Made by a program: the position numbers and the translations under genes. The notes beneath the pieces were generated by a model that did not search any database, had not been told where the DNA came from, and saw only the letters and a list, made by a program, of their open reading frames with translations. Shown one piece after another: positions 22,990-35,490 of a DNA stretch of 64,000 nucleotides. The first letter of the stretch is position 1. The number at the start of each line of letters is the position of its first letter. Source of the stretch: Cepaea nemoralis (taxonomy: Eukaryota > Mollusca > Gastropoda > Stylommatophora > Helicidae); the NCBI GenBank assembly GCA_014155875.1, contig JACEFZ010027083.1:1-64000 (forward strand), written 5' to 3'.

Positions 22990-23297
22990 GATTCTATGCA
23001 AAAGAAAAAGTGGGTTTGGCCCAAACAAAAATTCTTCTTCTGCTTCTTCTTCAGCGTTCCGAGCCATTGAGGTTCTTTGCTGCAGATACACTCCATCTCC
23101 ATTCGTCTCTCTGGTTGACCTTCTCTTGCCTGTCGCTGATTCCTAGTGCTAGTAGGTCTGTATATATATATATATATATATATATTATCTCTCCACCGTC
23201 TTCTTGGTCTACCTCGGGGTCTACGGTAATTTATCTCCTGAGTGTAAGCGAGTTTTGTTTCCCTATTATCTTTCATTCTTTCTATATGTCCCAGCAT
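22990..23297 (-). mobile_element. LINE-e 3' end, interrupted by (TA)n
   Basis: The minus-strand frame begins MLGHIERMKDNRETKLAY, continues with RRPRGRPRRRWRDN, is broken by a (TA)n insertion at 23160-23184, then resumes with QAREGQPERRMEMECICS and ends in a lysine-rich AAG tail. This is the post-RT C-terminus of a LINE group distinct from LINE-a and LINE-b. Confidence 0.8.
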
Positions 23298-23624
23298 ATA
23301 GAAAACAAAGATTAATGGCGGAAAATGAGAAGTAGGGGTGTGTCACAGTTATGCCTTAAAAGTTGTTCATATGGTAGCAGACATGCTGTATTATAACGTA
23401 TGACAATATTTATACGATATATAAGCCCAGGTCAGATACGGAAAGTCGCTTAAGACGATTATTCATCCCATGACACTTAATCAGTTAAAAACGGACATAT
23501 TCAAAAAAAAACGCGCGAATCTACCTCACCGAATCTCCATATTTTGATTTGTCTCTTCCGGTGGCAAATGGGTCCATGTGTCCAGTCTCGTCTAAGGTAC
23601 TTCATATTACCACTAGGAGGTCAG
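23298..23624. other. No gene recognised
   Basis: This is AT-rich unique sequence; nothing is assigned. Confidence 0.4.
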
Positions 23625-23895
23625 CGTGGACGAATATACACGAGCGCTCGTTCTTAACCACCCGGTGTGCTGATGCTGAGGTGGCGGGTTCACCCCCATA
23701 CACCGATCAGTTTGGACTGAAAGGTTGACTTCTTGCCCTTGACTTGGAGACGTAAACTACAAGTACCTCTGAAGTCGGAATGGGTTAGTCTGATGGCGAG
23801 GGACATTAGTAATAGGGAAAGCTAATCCACACGCAAAAATTCAATCCAGTGCTCCTAGAAGTAGCGTGTATGGACCAAGCTTGAGTTTAAAGCGA
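23625..23895 (+). mobile_element. SINE family A
   Basis: The head fragment has cgctcgttcttaaccacccg and box B-like ggcgggttcaccccc. The body has gacttggagacgtaaactac, gtctgatggcgagggacatt and a terminal block with gtatggaccaagcttgagtt. Confidence 0.88.
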
Positions 23896-24031
23896 ACGGG
23901 CGCAACAACACAATGCTTAGATACACTAGTACTGTAAACATGATTTACCTCGAGCTGAATTCGCATTCAAGCGAGTCGACATCGACTTTCCTGCAGCTCA
24001 ATATACTCAGACAGCTTCGGCGTCTTTATAT

Positions 24032-24096
24032 AAATATAATATTCACAATGTGCACATTGATTTTGCCAGGGGGTGTAGGCAAGAGAATAGGCTAGT
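24032..24096 (-). repeat. Dispersed repeat K, copy 1
   Basis: Its reverse complement, with tagcctattctcttgcctac, acaccccctggcaaaatcaa and tgtgcacattgtga, matches 29386-29441. The class is unknown; it is about 60 bp. Confidence 0.7.
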
Positions 24097-24353
24097 GACA
24101 ATACACGTATACAATAACTACATAGAGAGAGACTTGGTCCGCACTGAATGTAAGCAGCCAGGCTGAGCATAGTGAATCCTGAAATAATGTGAATTAGCAA
24201 AGTCGTCTTATTGAAGAGTATTGTGGAGGGAATGCTATAAATATACACTGTGAACCAGATGATTTCTTTGTCTATTTGTGGTTCCGTCGGTTTCCATTGG
24301 CTAGGAGAACTATCGATCATAATTATATGTGGCATAATTATACGTGTGGTTAA

Positions 24354-24355
24354 AT

Positions 24356-24394
<39 letters not shown>

Positions 24395-24468
24395 GTCTCT
24401 CTCTCTCTCTCCTCTCTCCCTACTAACCTGCCTGACTGCCTGCCTGCCTGCCTGTCTGTCTGTCTGCC

Positions 24469-24533
<65 letters not shown>

Positions 24534-24545
24534 GTCTGTGTATCT
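24354..24545. repeat. (CT)n and (CTGT)n microsatellite
   Basis: (CT)n at about 24356-24410 is followed by CTGC/CTGT tetranucleotide repeats to about 24540. Confidence 0.95.
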
Positions 24546-25609
24546 ATCCACATACCTACCTCCTCTCTCACACACATCACAAACACGGTCTCGATTTCCC
24601 CACCCAGAGATAGTGCAGCGTATCATCGAAAGCTTGATAATCGGTTATCCATTAAGTTACATCTGGTTTCACGACGCATCCATGCTAAAAGGAAAAAGGC
24701 ACTAACCGAACCTATTCTCCCATCAGTGTGGGTCTGGGATCGACCCAGCTTGGAAAATGATTACTGAATTATTATAAGAATTGTGTGTTCTGGGGGAGGG
24801 GGGAATTATCTGCGACAGAAAGTCGGAGACCAAAGGCACTGGTCAACTCATCTCATTGTACGGTCACCTGGTATATTTGACAGCTTGACACTGCAAGTGC
24901 CTACGGCGGTATGTTTCATGAAATTACACATATGTGTGTATGTTTACGTCTGTCTTCGTGCATGTTTGTGTGTGTAAGTAAGTAACCGACCGATTGAGTG
25001 GCCATCTATGCAGTCTATAGACCCGAGTTACAACCTCTATAACGCTGAAGCGTGTTGACAACACAAACAAACATCAAGGATATACGCAGCTCGTCAAATG
25101 CTTCTCCTTTTTCCCTCCTTGTTCGGCCTCAAAATGACGCTGACGGCGCCGTCTCTGTTCATACCCAAGTTGCGATATGTGCGCTTCTCCGCTGTCACAT
25201 CTGACACTTCAGCACATTATCAGGGGGACAAATTTGCCTCATCGCTCCAGCACATACAACCATGTGGGTTACTAATACTGACAAATTGCCAGGCTGGCGG
25301 GACGCACGGCCCACTCTTCATAATCTACAACTGACGACAGATGTTTTAACACCTGCAGCATGCAAACTCTTCTTTCTGTTATTAGCCGTTGTCTGAGAAG
25401 TCAAAGTGCCCAATCCACTACCCATAGACCACCTGAAAATGGGACATTATCGGGTTCTGATTGGGGGCGGGGGGGGGGGGGGATTGTCCCGCGAGTATCG
25501 TGTTTAACTGGACTCAAACCCGGTGCTGTTCGAGCGAGAGTGCGTCGTCATATTTCTAAGCTACGTGGATCTCCAAGTTCCTCATTCCACAAACAAGCCA
25601 GCCCTCAGG
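24546..25609. other. No gene recognised
   Basis: Several short frames show no family resemblance. A poly(G) tract lies at about 25466-25481. Confidence 0.4.
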
Positions 25610-25893
25610 ACATGTAATGTTACAGTATGCCAGAACGACAACCTCTGTGATATGTAATGTTACAGTATGCCAGAACGACAACCTCTGTGATATGTAATGT
25701 TACAGTATGCCATAATGAAAATCTCTGTGATATGTAATGTTACAGTATGCCAGAACGACAACCTCTGTGACATGTAATGTTACAGTATGCCAGAACGACA
25801 ACCTCTGTGACATGTAATGTTACAGTATGCCGGAACTACAACCTCTGTGATATGTAATGTTACAGTATGCCATAATGAAAATCTCTGTGATAT
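25610..25893. repeat. 40-bp minisatellite, about 7 copies
   Basis: The unit contains catgtaatgttacagtatgc then cagaacgacaacctctgtga. A variant with cataatgaaaatctctgtga occurs at 25711 and again at 25871, so variant units are interspersed. Confidence 0.95.
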
Positions 25894-26825
25894 GATGGTT
25901 TAGACAGTACCGAAGACGAGTGAAAAGATTTCGCATAGTTGCCATCATGATCATAAACAGAGTTGCACTACACAATTCTAAAATACCTAGCAATAAACGC
26001 CGCACACTATGATCTGATCGACAACGTAAAGCATGACTGTGAAAGCACCCAGTCTGTAATATAAATACAGACATACATAGAAGTTAAGACATGAAAGCAA
26101 TTTAATGTCAACTAAGAAGAAAACTTCTCTCTTTTACGCACGAGAAAAATGAGCCGAGAATGTCCATTAACTTGAAAGTATATTTCCTCTTCCCGCAGAT
26201 AAAAACATTCTCCCCAAATCACCATCACCCATAAAATGTGTAAATTCAGACATTGCTCAGCCAGATGATGACTCGCGATTCTGCCAGTTTCTCACCCGTT
26301 ATTCCGCGAACTACTCCCAACAAATGCGATACGTTTATGGTCACGTAACGGTAAACATATTAAGCACCCATACGGTCTCAGATCGGGGAAACCAGACACA
26401 GATGTTTGCTGTGCCATAAAATAATCATTTCTATGCGGTGATTCTGTGGCAACCATCCGCAGACAGAGAGTTCTATCTGTTTCTATCTGGCGGATAGCAT
26501 CATCGACATCTTGACAGCGTTCCGTGGACATGTTTTCCCTATTTGCCAGCCTGTTTCCATCGCCATGAAAGCTGATCTCACTGCAAGCCCCCGGGGTGGC
26601 TACGGACACTTTTAACAAACTCAGATTTTACCATGGGACGACAGAAATTCAATAAGAAAGACAAGCTGAGAAAACAAGTATTTAGCGTATGGCATGGACA
26701 TGTCAGGGGAATGTTTAGAGGAACTTACGGACGTCTAAATAACATAGACAGACATAGATGGATAGATCGGTGATGGATATGATGTAATCTAATCAAGTAT
26801 GTGTTCATTGGCCAAACTCTGTGTC

Positions 26826-26828
<3 letters not shown>
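25894..26828. other. No gene recognised
   Basis: A 108-codon minus-strand frame (26618-26292) has normal-looking amino-acid composition but no family that I recognise, and I see no splice context. It could be an exon or chance. Confidence 0.3.
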
Positions 26829-26906
<78 letters not shown>

Positions 26907-26909
26907 GTC
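26829..26909. repeat. (AT)n microsatellite
   Basis: About 80 bp of AT dinucleotide with one interruption adjoins the inverted repeat at 26909. Confidence 0.95.
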
Positions 26910-27066
26910 TGTGTTCTGCATATGCTGGACACTCCTGCAACATACTTGTAGATGCCGTTTTACCAGCCCCACAGTCACATTCACCAGTATCTGTGAAGCT
27001 GGTAAAATGACAGCTACACATGTGTTGCAGGTTGCAGGAGTGTTCACCATATGCAGAACACAGAAA
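26909..27066. repeat. Imperfect inverted repeat of a LINE 3' segment
   Basis: The arm at 26909-26978 begins gtctgtgttctgcatatgct and its reverse complement lies at 26998-27066 ending catatgcagaacacag. Read on the minus strand, the left arm encodes CDCGAGKTAS and LQECPAYAEHR, like the cysteine/histidine zinc knuckle after RNase H in LINE-c type elements. The right arm encodes a diverged version on the plus strand, with a 7-bp local duplication. Confidence 0.7.
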
Positions 27067-27168
27067 GTAATGTTGGACGCCACCCGCTCCATTTGAGTAT
27101 AAACTATATGGAGATGTTGACAAGTTCAAGTCGACTGTTGCTTTGTTCGGATTAATTAACACTGATGT

Positions 27169-27366
27169 TTGAAGGTGCACGAAGAAAAGGAGGAAGAAGA
27201 GGAGGAGGAGGAAGAGGAGGAGGAGGAGGAAGTAAAAGAAGAAGAAAAGAAGAAGAAAAAGAAGAAGAAGAAGAAGAAGAAGAAGAAGAAGAAGAAGAAG
27301 AAGAAGAAGAAGAAGAAGAAGAAGAAGAAGAAGAAGAAGAAGAAGAAGAAGAAGAAGAAGAAGAAC
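27169..27366. repeat. (GAA)n / (GAG)n microsatellite
   Basis: About 200 bp of GAA and GAG triplets. No LINE coding end was recognised directly before it, unlike the arrays at 944 and 52398. Confidence 0.95.
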
Positions 27367-27986
27367 GGAGGTGGAATAATGGAATAATGACTAGTGAGAT
27401 TATTTACCAAGGACAGTGGTCTGGGTTCACCACCACCACCCCCCCCCCCCCCCCCCACACCCCGCAGTGATACTATTTTACCCCCATCAAGGGCTGTTAT
27501 GGGATCGTTCCAGTCTCATACATTGGGTAAGGGATGATTTCGAGAATTTTCTAGACGTTATCCGTAAAGGAAACCATTAAGGTTATGCAAGAGTACTTTT
27601 CACTGCCGCTTAAATTTAGTTGTTAAATCGTCAGATGTATCGTGAGCAAAAAATATCTGTGCTAAGTACTAAAACGCTAGGACTAAAGATGAGCGCAACA
27701 TAGATAGAACCTTATACAATCACACAGTACTGTCTACCTTTGTGTCATGTGTACCTTTCGTCTGCCAGCATTTCGATTTATGCATTGACTTCAATTTCTG
27801 TTGTCCATTTTAAAATATTCTACGACCAGTGCAGTTTTTGTCTCGGGTTTCTTTAATTTGGGACTTGTCCAGCAAGCATAGCTTCGGACAATCACACGCG
27901 AGAGGTAACATAATTTTAAGCTATTTGGCGAAAGGTTATATCACAATAAAGATAGCACTGGTGTATACCCACAATACGAATTACAG
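27367..27986. other. No gene recognised
   Basis: It includes a poly(C) tract near 27440-27457. No coding or element signal is seen. Confidence 0.4.
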
Positions 27987-28095
27987 GATTGTTTGCTGGT
28001 TGGTTAGTTGGTTGGTTGGTTGGTTAGTTGGTTGGTTAGTTGATTGGTTGGTTGGTTGCTTGCTTGGTTGGTTGCTTGGTTGCTTGGTTGGCTGG
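27987..28095. repeat. (GGTT)n microsatellite
   Basis: Tetranucleotide GGTT repeats carry AGTT and GCTT variants. Confidence 0.95.
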
Positions 28096-28240
28096 ATGAG
28101 TAGTGAATCACCTGGAAGAATTAGTGGTGACTGTGTTGCATTGGTGTTCAGGATATTCGAATCCCCGAAGGCTTGCATCTATTGAGTAAGGCTGGTTTCT
28201 TCCAAGAGCTTTAGGTATGTCATTATCAACAGACTCCGAA

Positions 28241-28386
28241 ACAATACCCAGAAGAACAAGAGGAATATAACACAACACGTCTCTCTGAACAATACCCAGA
28301 AGAACAAGAGGCATATAACACAACACGTCTCTCTGAACAATACCCAGAAGAACAAGAGGAATATAACACAACACGTCTCTCTGAAC
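28241..28386. repeat. 48-bp minisatellite, 3 copies
   Basis: Units start acaatacccagaagaacaag at 28241, 28289 and 28337. They are nearly identical. Confidence 0.95.
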
Positions 28387-28683
28387 AAATTAAAGTGAAC
28401 GATGTGCAAACCATAATTGATTTTTAAAAAAAAAAAACTTGAATACACAAATACACAAATACGAAGTTCATTATCTAAAAAAAATAATAATTAACTAAAT
28501 ATATCACAATTGCAACTCGGAACTTCTGAACAAGATATTACCAATGTAATCTTTAAAAAGAGAAATATTCATTTGGTCTCCACACACAGCTATATCATTG
28601 CATTGTGTGTGCACTTGCAGTTATTATGGGGATGTATATGACTGCACATTATCTAATGATGTCGCAATGCTGCCATGATATAT
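28387..28683. other. No gene recognised
   Basis: This is AT-rich non-coding sequence. Confidence 0.4.
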
Positions 28684-28851
28684 ATATACACACTCCTTAC
28701 AACACATTCATACAATCACACACGCACAAACACACACACAATCACCCCCCCCCCCACACACACACACAATTACACACACGCCCACCCAACCCCCCCCCCC
28801 CCACGGCCCCCACACATATATATGTGTATATATGTGTCTATATATATTCGG
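28684..28851. repeat. CA-rich and poly(C) compound microsatellite
   Basis: (CA)n and poly(C) runs are followed by a short TATATGTG stretch. Confidence 0.9.
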
Positions 28852-29193
28852 CGAGGTGTGTTGGGAAACGAGCAGGTGGACTGAGTGGGTCTGCACCTCT
28901 TGGTGGGGTATAGGTGCACGATTAGGCTGATGGGGTTCGAGCACTATGGGATCATGTGTATAGTGCGGGGGAACAGATGCATCATTATTGCCTGGAGAGA
29001 ATGGTGAGGCCGGGAGTGACCACGGGATCTGGCCGACACTCAGTACTCCGAGGAAAGTTAAGACAGAAACACTATCAGATGGCAACTGGCACCATTAGTA
29101 TTAGTACTCTTCCTATGTTGTTTAAGATGAGGAAAGAGCACATATGGGAATATCTCTAGAGCTGTGGTGTCGCGTCTTGTCTTAACTAAACAA

Positions 29194-29195
<2 letters not shown>
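28852..29195 (+). mobile_element. LINE-c 3' end fragment
   Basis: It shares tatgggatcatgtgtatagt, gcctggagagaatggtgagg and gggagtgaccacgggatctg with the reversed copy at 48305-48725 and more loosely with 32062. The translation ends TISISTLPMLFKMRKEHIW, equivalent to TLRDLLRRGSEHLW at 15960. The upstream RNase H portion is missing. Confidence 0.75.
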
Positions 29196-29252
<57 letters not shown>

Positions 29253-29292
29253 TCTCTCTTCTCTCTCTCTCTCCCTCCCTAGATCTCTCTAT

Positions 29293-29323
<31 letters not shown>

Positions 29324-29350
29324 GCACGCACGCACACGCACGCACACGCT
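29196..29350. repeat. (CT)n, (CA)n and (GCAC)n microsatellite
   Basis: A (CT)n block to about 29290 is followed by (CA)n and GCAC repeats. Confidence 0.95.
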
Positions 29351-29385
29351 CACAGTGTTTCTATGTAGTTATTGTATACTTTATT

Positions 29386-30324
<939 letters not shown>

Positions 30325-30510
30325 AATTTAGCCGGCTTAGTGATTTAGTGATTAGAGCATTACGCTACCAATGGTATGAGCTCGATCGGACGAGGATTTG
30401 GGATCAGCTCTCGACTTTCGCTGCGGGAGAGAAAGACTGGCCACTTTTTCCTTGGTGTGGTGCCGAGATGTGATGGTTGTAATAATTCACATACCCGCAG
30501 CAAAAGGGGG
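30325..30510 (+). repeat. Dispersed repeat H, copy 1, tRNA-like head
   Basis: It shares gagctcgatcggacgagga and gggagagaaagactggccac with 41240-41370 (gagcgcgatcggacgagaat, gagagggaaagcctggacac). The stretch gtgatttagtgattagagca resembles a box A. It is probably a degraded SINE. Confidence 0.55.
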
Positions 30511-30520
30511 GGGGGGGGGG

Positions 30521-30945
30521 CTCGGTGGTCTCGAGGTATGGTATCCGCTTCGAGTGCTGGAGGTCCAGAGTTCAAGCCCCGGTGAGGGCCGGGATATTTG
30601 CACGTGGATTCTAGTAACAAAATTTCCCTTGGTCTCTGAGTAGTGAGATCGGCAGTCCGTGTATATTGTTGCGCACGTAAAAATCCCTTGGCTGCTGGAA
30701 TTCGAAAAAGAGTAGCCTAACCGCGCTGCCCGGCCAAAGTTTCAAGTTAAAAATCTACCCAAAGTAATTCAGGATCCTCGCCGGTGCTACGGAGTTCGTG
30801 CACTGTGCTGAGTTTCTCCGGACTCATGCTTGAGTTAGGAGTAGAGCGGAGCACTTATAGGTTACACCATGTGCCGTGATGTTGATCCATCGACTAAACT
30901 AAACTAAACTAATCTAAACTAAACTAAACTAAACTAAACTAAACC
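30521..30945 (+). mobile_element. SINE family D, full length
   Basis: The head has ggtggtctcgaggtatggta and gttcaagccccggtg. The body has ttgttgcgcacgtaaaaatc and gctacggagttcgtgcactg, and the tail is (AAACT)n at about 30894-30942. An imperfect duplication is suggested by acccgcagca near 30493 and acccacagca at about 30943; a poly(G) tract lies between the left copy and the head. Confidence 0.9.
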
Positions 30946-31108
30946 CACAGCAGGCTCCCGCTGAATAGAATTGTGTAATGATTATATTGCCGGTCTTCCT
31001 GGCCAAAGGGTAAACGACACTGTTCCTAATCCCGTATATCCCCTTGGGGAAAACAGCAGCTGTGAGAATCGGCAGCGGTTTGCGCCGCGCTGGTAACTTA
31101 CGGGGGTA

Positions 31109-31220
31109 TGTTAGCCGGTCGTTCAGAAAGCAATGGCAAACTACTGAACGTAAAACTTGCCTAGTACATCAACTGCAGCTGAAAATGCTGGTGTTGACTG
31201 CAACGTCCTGTAAGTGATAT
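31109..31220 (+). mobile_element. SINE family B, tail
   Basis: It contains cgttcagaaagcaatggcaa, the tgcctagtacatcaactgca block and tgcaacgtcctgtaag. Confidence 0.8.
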
Positions 31221-31399
31221 GCAACATTTAAAAACAAAAATTATTATGTTATACCAGTAAGAAGCGTTGTGTGTGATATTCATTGACATTAGACCGGAGC
31301 ATTATGGAGGTGACTAAATCACCATTGTGGAGCTCTTTGGGAGGATTAGACAAATACCAGTGAATCAACAAGTGAAGGAAAACACGCTGGCACTGTGAA

Positions 31400-31625
31400 C
31401 GACACAACAAGAAAACCTGAAATAAAGTCTAACTAGACACTCCCTTGTCTACAACTCACAGGGCCAAACAAATAGAGGAACGCCTAAAAACACATGAAGA
31501 AGAGAATTAGCGACAGAGATGAATAATGTTGGAAAGACATGAAGAGAGATGAAAGAAGACAGCAAAGAATAGGATGGATTGACGAGTAGTTGGTTGAGGG
31601 CCTAACTGCAATGAGGAAGAAAGGG
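31400..31625 (+). mobile_element. LINE-d 3' end remnant
   Basis: Broken frames carry YNSQGQTNRGTPKNT and WREMKEDSKE, the usual NPQGKRNRGRPRNTWRR to TW-x-E segment of the LINE C-terminus. It ends in an AAG/GAG-rich tail at about 31625-31660. Confidence 0.65.
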
Positions 31626-31952
31626 CAAAAGAAGAAGAAGAGGAGGAGGAGGAGACGGAGTATAATTCTGCGAGGGAACTAATTAATAAATGTTTGTAGC
31701 TTATTAGTAAGTGTAGTTGTCGTTCTCAATATTTCCCATCCACTGGGTAGTATTGATTTACGTTAGAATTAAATGTTCGTTTAGTATTACGTTTGGAAAT
31801 TTCTAGATGTTACCAAATCTACTCTAAACACCATATAACTGGATGTTCTCGAACATACACTAAACACCAAATAGCAACCATTATTATCCCTGTGAATTAT
31901 GCAAGACACCAAACAACTTACACTAAATACACCACAAACAACATATAAGAGT

Positions 31953-32014
31953 AAGTCAGTCAGTCAGTCAGTCAGTCAGCCAGTCAGTCTGTCAGTCAGT
32001 CTGTCAGTCAGTCT

Positions 32015-32049
<35 letters not shown>

Positions 32050-32060
32050 AATCAGCCAGT
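31953..32060. repeat. (CAGT)n microsatellite
   Basis: CAGT tetranucleotide repeats carry regularly spaced CTGT variants. Confidence 0.95.
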
Positions 32061-32061
32061 A

Positions 32062-32483
32062 AGGGTTGTGAGCATTCGCTGGATCTTTTCTCAAGGATAC
32101 TCTCGTATGGATGGAAATGAATAGGCAGACATACTGGCTGATGCTGCAACCTTAAAGGGTGATTCGATGCATGATAAGGCAGATGTGGAGACCCTCTGGC
32201 GTGAATAATGCAGAAGAAAAGGTAGACAGACTATCATGGCCTAGAGAGAATGCGGCAGCTGGGGATGCTCAGAGGATCTGGTCGACAGTCGTCACTCAGA
32301 GGTAAAGCAAGATGGACATATAATCAGATTGCAACGGGCACCATTAGTATTGGAACTCTTCGCTGACTGTTGAAGATGACCGGGCGCTTATGGGAATGCC
32401 CTGAGTGCAATGATGTCCCTACTTGACTCAACTCAACTCAGCCCAACTCAACTCAACTTAACTCAACTCAATTCAACTCAAGT
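32062..32483 (+). mobile_element. LINE-c fragment with (AACTC)n tail
   Basis: It starts in the RNase H block (VVSIRWI, then GNE, stop, ADILADAATLKG) and continues to a 3' end with tatgggaatgccctgagtgc. The tail is a pentanucleotide AACTC repeat at about 32424-32480. The same tail type closes the reversed copy at 48305. Confidence 0.8.
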
Positions 32484-32544
32484 AAGTAAAGGACATTTTC
32501 ACATGCCTTAATGCTCATTTGGCATATGGTGCTAAGCCCATAGT

Positions 32545-32735
32545 TGTGTAAACGATCGGCACTCGGTGGCTGATGTCAGTGTTATCTGATACCGGCCGCC
32601 TTTATTTCCCAAGACATTTTATAGTACCCTATTTTAGGCTGGATAGACCTGGGAGCCAATGCCAATTTTAAAAATTCGAATCGTACCCGATGCGGTTCGA
32701 GTCCATGACCACCGTGTCGGCAGGCGAGAGTCTAG
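32545..32735 (-). mobile_element. SINE family C
   Basis: The plus-strand blocks cactcggtggctgatgtcag, ataccggccgcctttatttc and ttaggctggatagacctggg match 11085, 61050 and 61855. The reversed head has a box B-like gatgcggttcgagtcca region. Confidence 0.8.
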
Positions 32736-33153
32736 TAAATACAATATCACACTTTCTATATATACTCGTAAATACATTGATAAATGCACATTACTGTACA
32801 ATCTACGCTAAACATACACAAATCGTGCATATAGTTCAGTAACTACCAGATTTTACAAAATGCATCTCGGCACCATAGGAAATATCATTAAAGCCACTTG
32901 TGTAGATAGACAATTGTAGCCACCACGATCTACACAATGTGAATGACGAAGATCTACATTAGACACGACAAAACATACCAATGTAACCTCTTGTGTAAAT
33001 AGGCTATCACTGTTACTGCAAGATGCACAAAATGTAATCTAGAGATAATTCACTAGACACGATAGAAAGACTACTGCAACAACTTGTGCGTATATAAGTT
33101 ATTACAATTTCAGCTTTATGGTCACCTGCAATCATAGAATAACCCTTACAATT
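32736..33153. other. No gene recognised
   Basis: AT-rich, non-coding. Confidence 0.4.
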
Positions 33154-33369
33154 AACCCACTGAGGGTGTCTAGGCATTGTTTCAACAACTAACAGTCAAA
33201 TAATGTTATCAATACCTAATCTATCACAACATAACCCACTAAGCTTGTTTGGTCCGTGTTTAAACCATGAACAGTCAAATAACTTTATCAATACTTAACA
33301 TAACCCACTAAGCTTGTTTGGTCCGTGTTTCAACCCCGAACAAACAGGTAACTTTATCAACCCATAATA
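33154..33369. repeat. Tandem triplication, about 67-80 bp units
   Basis: Three units begin aacccact at 33154, 33234 and 33303. The last two share aagcttgtttggtccgtgtt. Confidence 0.9.
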
Positions 33370-33977
33370 ATGAGGGAAATTCCAATAATGCAGAAATAAA
33401 TGTTATCTATATGTCCAATTTGCAACGTAGAGTCCTATGTAGCGGTTGTCTCGTTTCAACAGCTATGAATCTTTTTCACTGGAGCCGAGTCAGAAAGGTG
33501 GCTAATTTAGCCACTGAGGCCTGAAAATGTGACCAGACTTGCGTGCCGAAAGACAAATCTGTTCCATTTGTTACTCACGTTACATCTCGCACTTTCGAAA
33601 TAACAGGTTTTTGCCAACATCAAAAACAAAGCATAGTGTGTTAAAACGTAGTAAAAGAAAATATTTTCTTTTCTAACAAGAAAACATTGTAATCTTTCAT
33701 GGTTAACTCGGTAAATTCATTATTGTACCAAGTGATGAATGAAGATTATTTTCATTGCTTCTGTCTCAACTGTCCGGGTAAAATTTGGTCGGGAAATTCT
33801 ATTGGTCGTTACTGAGAAAGGAACCCGTACGTCTTGTCTCTTTTACTTATTCCTTCCGTTTAAAGTATTCCGTGCACGCACACAATGGATGCTGGCTTAT
33901 CGGAGAACTGCAGGAGAGAGGCTAGTCTGTCGTAACGGCGAAGCGCTATCAACTTTGTTGAGTTCTACTTGAGATAC
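33370..33977. other. No gene recognised
   Basis: Two frames of 68-77 codons have no recognisable family. Confidence 0.35.
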
Positions 33978-33985
33978 GTGTAGAT

Positions 33986-34381
33986 CAGTGCTTCTCAACC
34001 TTTTCTGACCCATGAACTCCTTCACCATATGATTCAGAATGTCATCCCCCTCCCCCTTTAGTATTTCCTCCCTATTAATCCCCCCCCACGCCGCTATACA
34101 GTATACGTAAAAATGGAAGCTAAATTTACTAACACATACTAGAAAAAGTCTAGACGTCTACATAAAACGTAATTTGCAGGTCTACTTATGTTATAAAACG
34201 AATTTCAGAAGGGAGAGAAGTACAGAACTGTACGTATGGAGGGAAAAACAATATGAAGGTAATCGGTTCTTGTATTAACGCGATCTTGAAATAATCTTAA
34301 TTCCTCCCCCCCCCCCCCCCCCCCTCCTGGAAACCCTAAAATTCTACTAGGGGGAAATTCCCCACCGGTTGAGAACCACTG
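33986..34381 (+). mobile_element. hAT-type MITE, family 1, copy 2
   Basis: The termini are cagtgcttctcaacc and ggttgagaaccactg. A perfect 8-bp duplication gtgtagat lies at 33978-33985 and 34382-34389. The internal sequence matches copy 1, including tcttgtattaacgcgatctt. Confidence 0.93.
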
Positions 34382-34389
34382 GTGTAGAT

Positions 34390-34582
34390 GATTATCTCTT
34401 CTTCTGAGTCTAGGCGGGGAGACAGACGGACAGTCAAACAAATAAACTGCTAGACAGGTAAAGGTATATTGGGTTGGTAGATAACAGGCGGATGAGACTA
34501 GCTGTCTGTTGAATATAGATACTTATACATACTTACAGACAGACTAGCAGATAGTTAATTAAGTAATGACATATGTTGACAA
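34390..34582. other. No gene recognised
   Basis: A short unassigned spacer between the MITE and a LINE fragment. Confidence 0.4.
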
Positions 34583-35290
34583 CTAGGGTTAGAATTAAAT
34601 TGTAAAAAGACACAGATTATGGTCGTCACTAGGAATAACGAAATACCATAATGTAATATACAAGTAAATGGGAATATTCTTAAACAAGTGAATAGGTACA
34701 ATTATCTCGGAACAGTCATACCATCTGATGGGAGATGCCTGGAAGAGATTAGAACAAGAATTGCCATGGCAAAAGTAGCCTTTAGCAAGATGAAAAACAT
34801 ACTGACCAATAAAAAGATGTCAATTGAAACGAGAAAAAGAGTGTTGAGATGCTACATAGAACCTGTACTTTTATATGGATGTGAAGCTTGGACAATGAGC
34901 AGTCAGGCTGAAAAACATCTGATGGCTGTAGAAATGTGGTTTCTGAGGAAAATGCAAAGAATACCATGGACAGCCAGAAAGACCAATGAACAAGTCCTTC
35001 AAGAAACAAATGAAGATCGTAAACTGATTAGAGATAAGCGTAGACAGTCAAAATGTTTTGGGCATGTTATGAGAAGAAATGATTTGGAGAACTTGATGAC
35101 AACTAGCAAGATCGAGGGGAACAGACCAAGGGGAAGACCTAGAAGCAAGTACCTGGATGGCTTGGCCTTGTGGCATGGTCGAGACAGAAACACGGAGCTG
35201 ATCCACGTCTCTGGTGATCGAGTGAGATGGCAGAACATGACCGCCCACGCTTACCGGCATGGCACATGATGGATGGATGGATATGTTGTC
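34583..35290 (+). mobile_element. LINE-b 3' half, relatively intact
   Basis: This runs from the end of the RT core (CKKTQIMVV) to the 3' end. It closes with a short ATGG repeat at 35266-35282. Its coding content is described under 34688-35269. Confidence 0.88.
34688..35269 (+). pseudogene. LINE-b reverse transcriptase C-terminal fragment
   Basis: An open 193-codon frame reads NYLGTVIPSDGRCLEEI, then LLYGCEAWTMSSQAEKHL, FLRKMQRIPWTARKTNE, CFGHVMRRNDLENLMTTS and GNRPRGRPRSKYLDG. These are the post-catalytic thumb and C-terminal regions of an RT. A stop between the preceding CKKTQIM block and this segment shows that it is broken. The endonuclease, fingers and palm are missing, so it cannot act alone. 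Compared with LINE-a it lacks the C2H2 finger and ends at HAYRHGT. Confidence 0.85.
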
Positions 35291-35490
35291 AGAAAGGTGA
35301 TGGTGTAAAAGTCATTGTCTGTCTGCCAAAAAAAAAAAAAAAACACGATTGACAGACAGATAGATAAAGAGACAGACATCGGAGTAGATTCCATCTTCGT
35401 GTCGACTGTGTCCGCCCAACTAGGCACTTTGCTGCAGACTGTTGACAAAGAAATACCTAACACCCGTGGAAGGAGCCATGGCAATCCAGG

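Noticed and set aside
25610..25893. CRISPR array (also considered for 38521, 43031, 57470 and 63261)
   Set aside because: The repeats are contiguous without unique spacers, and the window is eukaryotic. These are minisatellites.
26292..26618. 108-codon minus-strand frame with normal composition
   Set aside because: I recognise no family, splice sites or neighbouring exon. It is noted under the non-genic stretch rather than called as a gene.
34688..35269. Independent host gene of 193 residues
   Set aside because: The motifs and the preceding broken RT segment show that it is the 3' part of a LINE.
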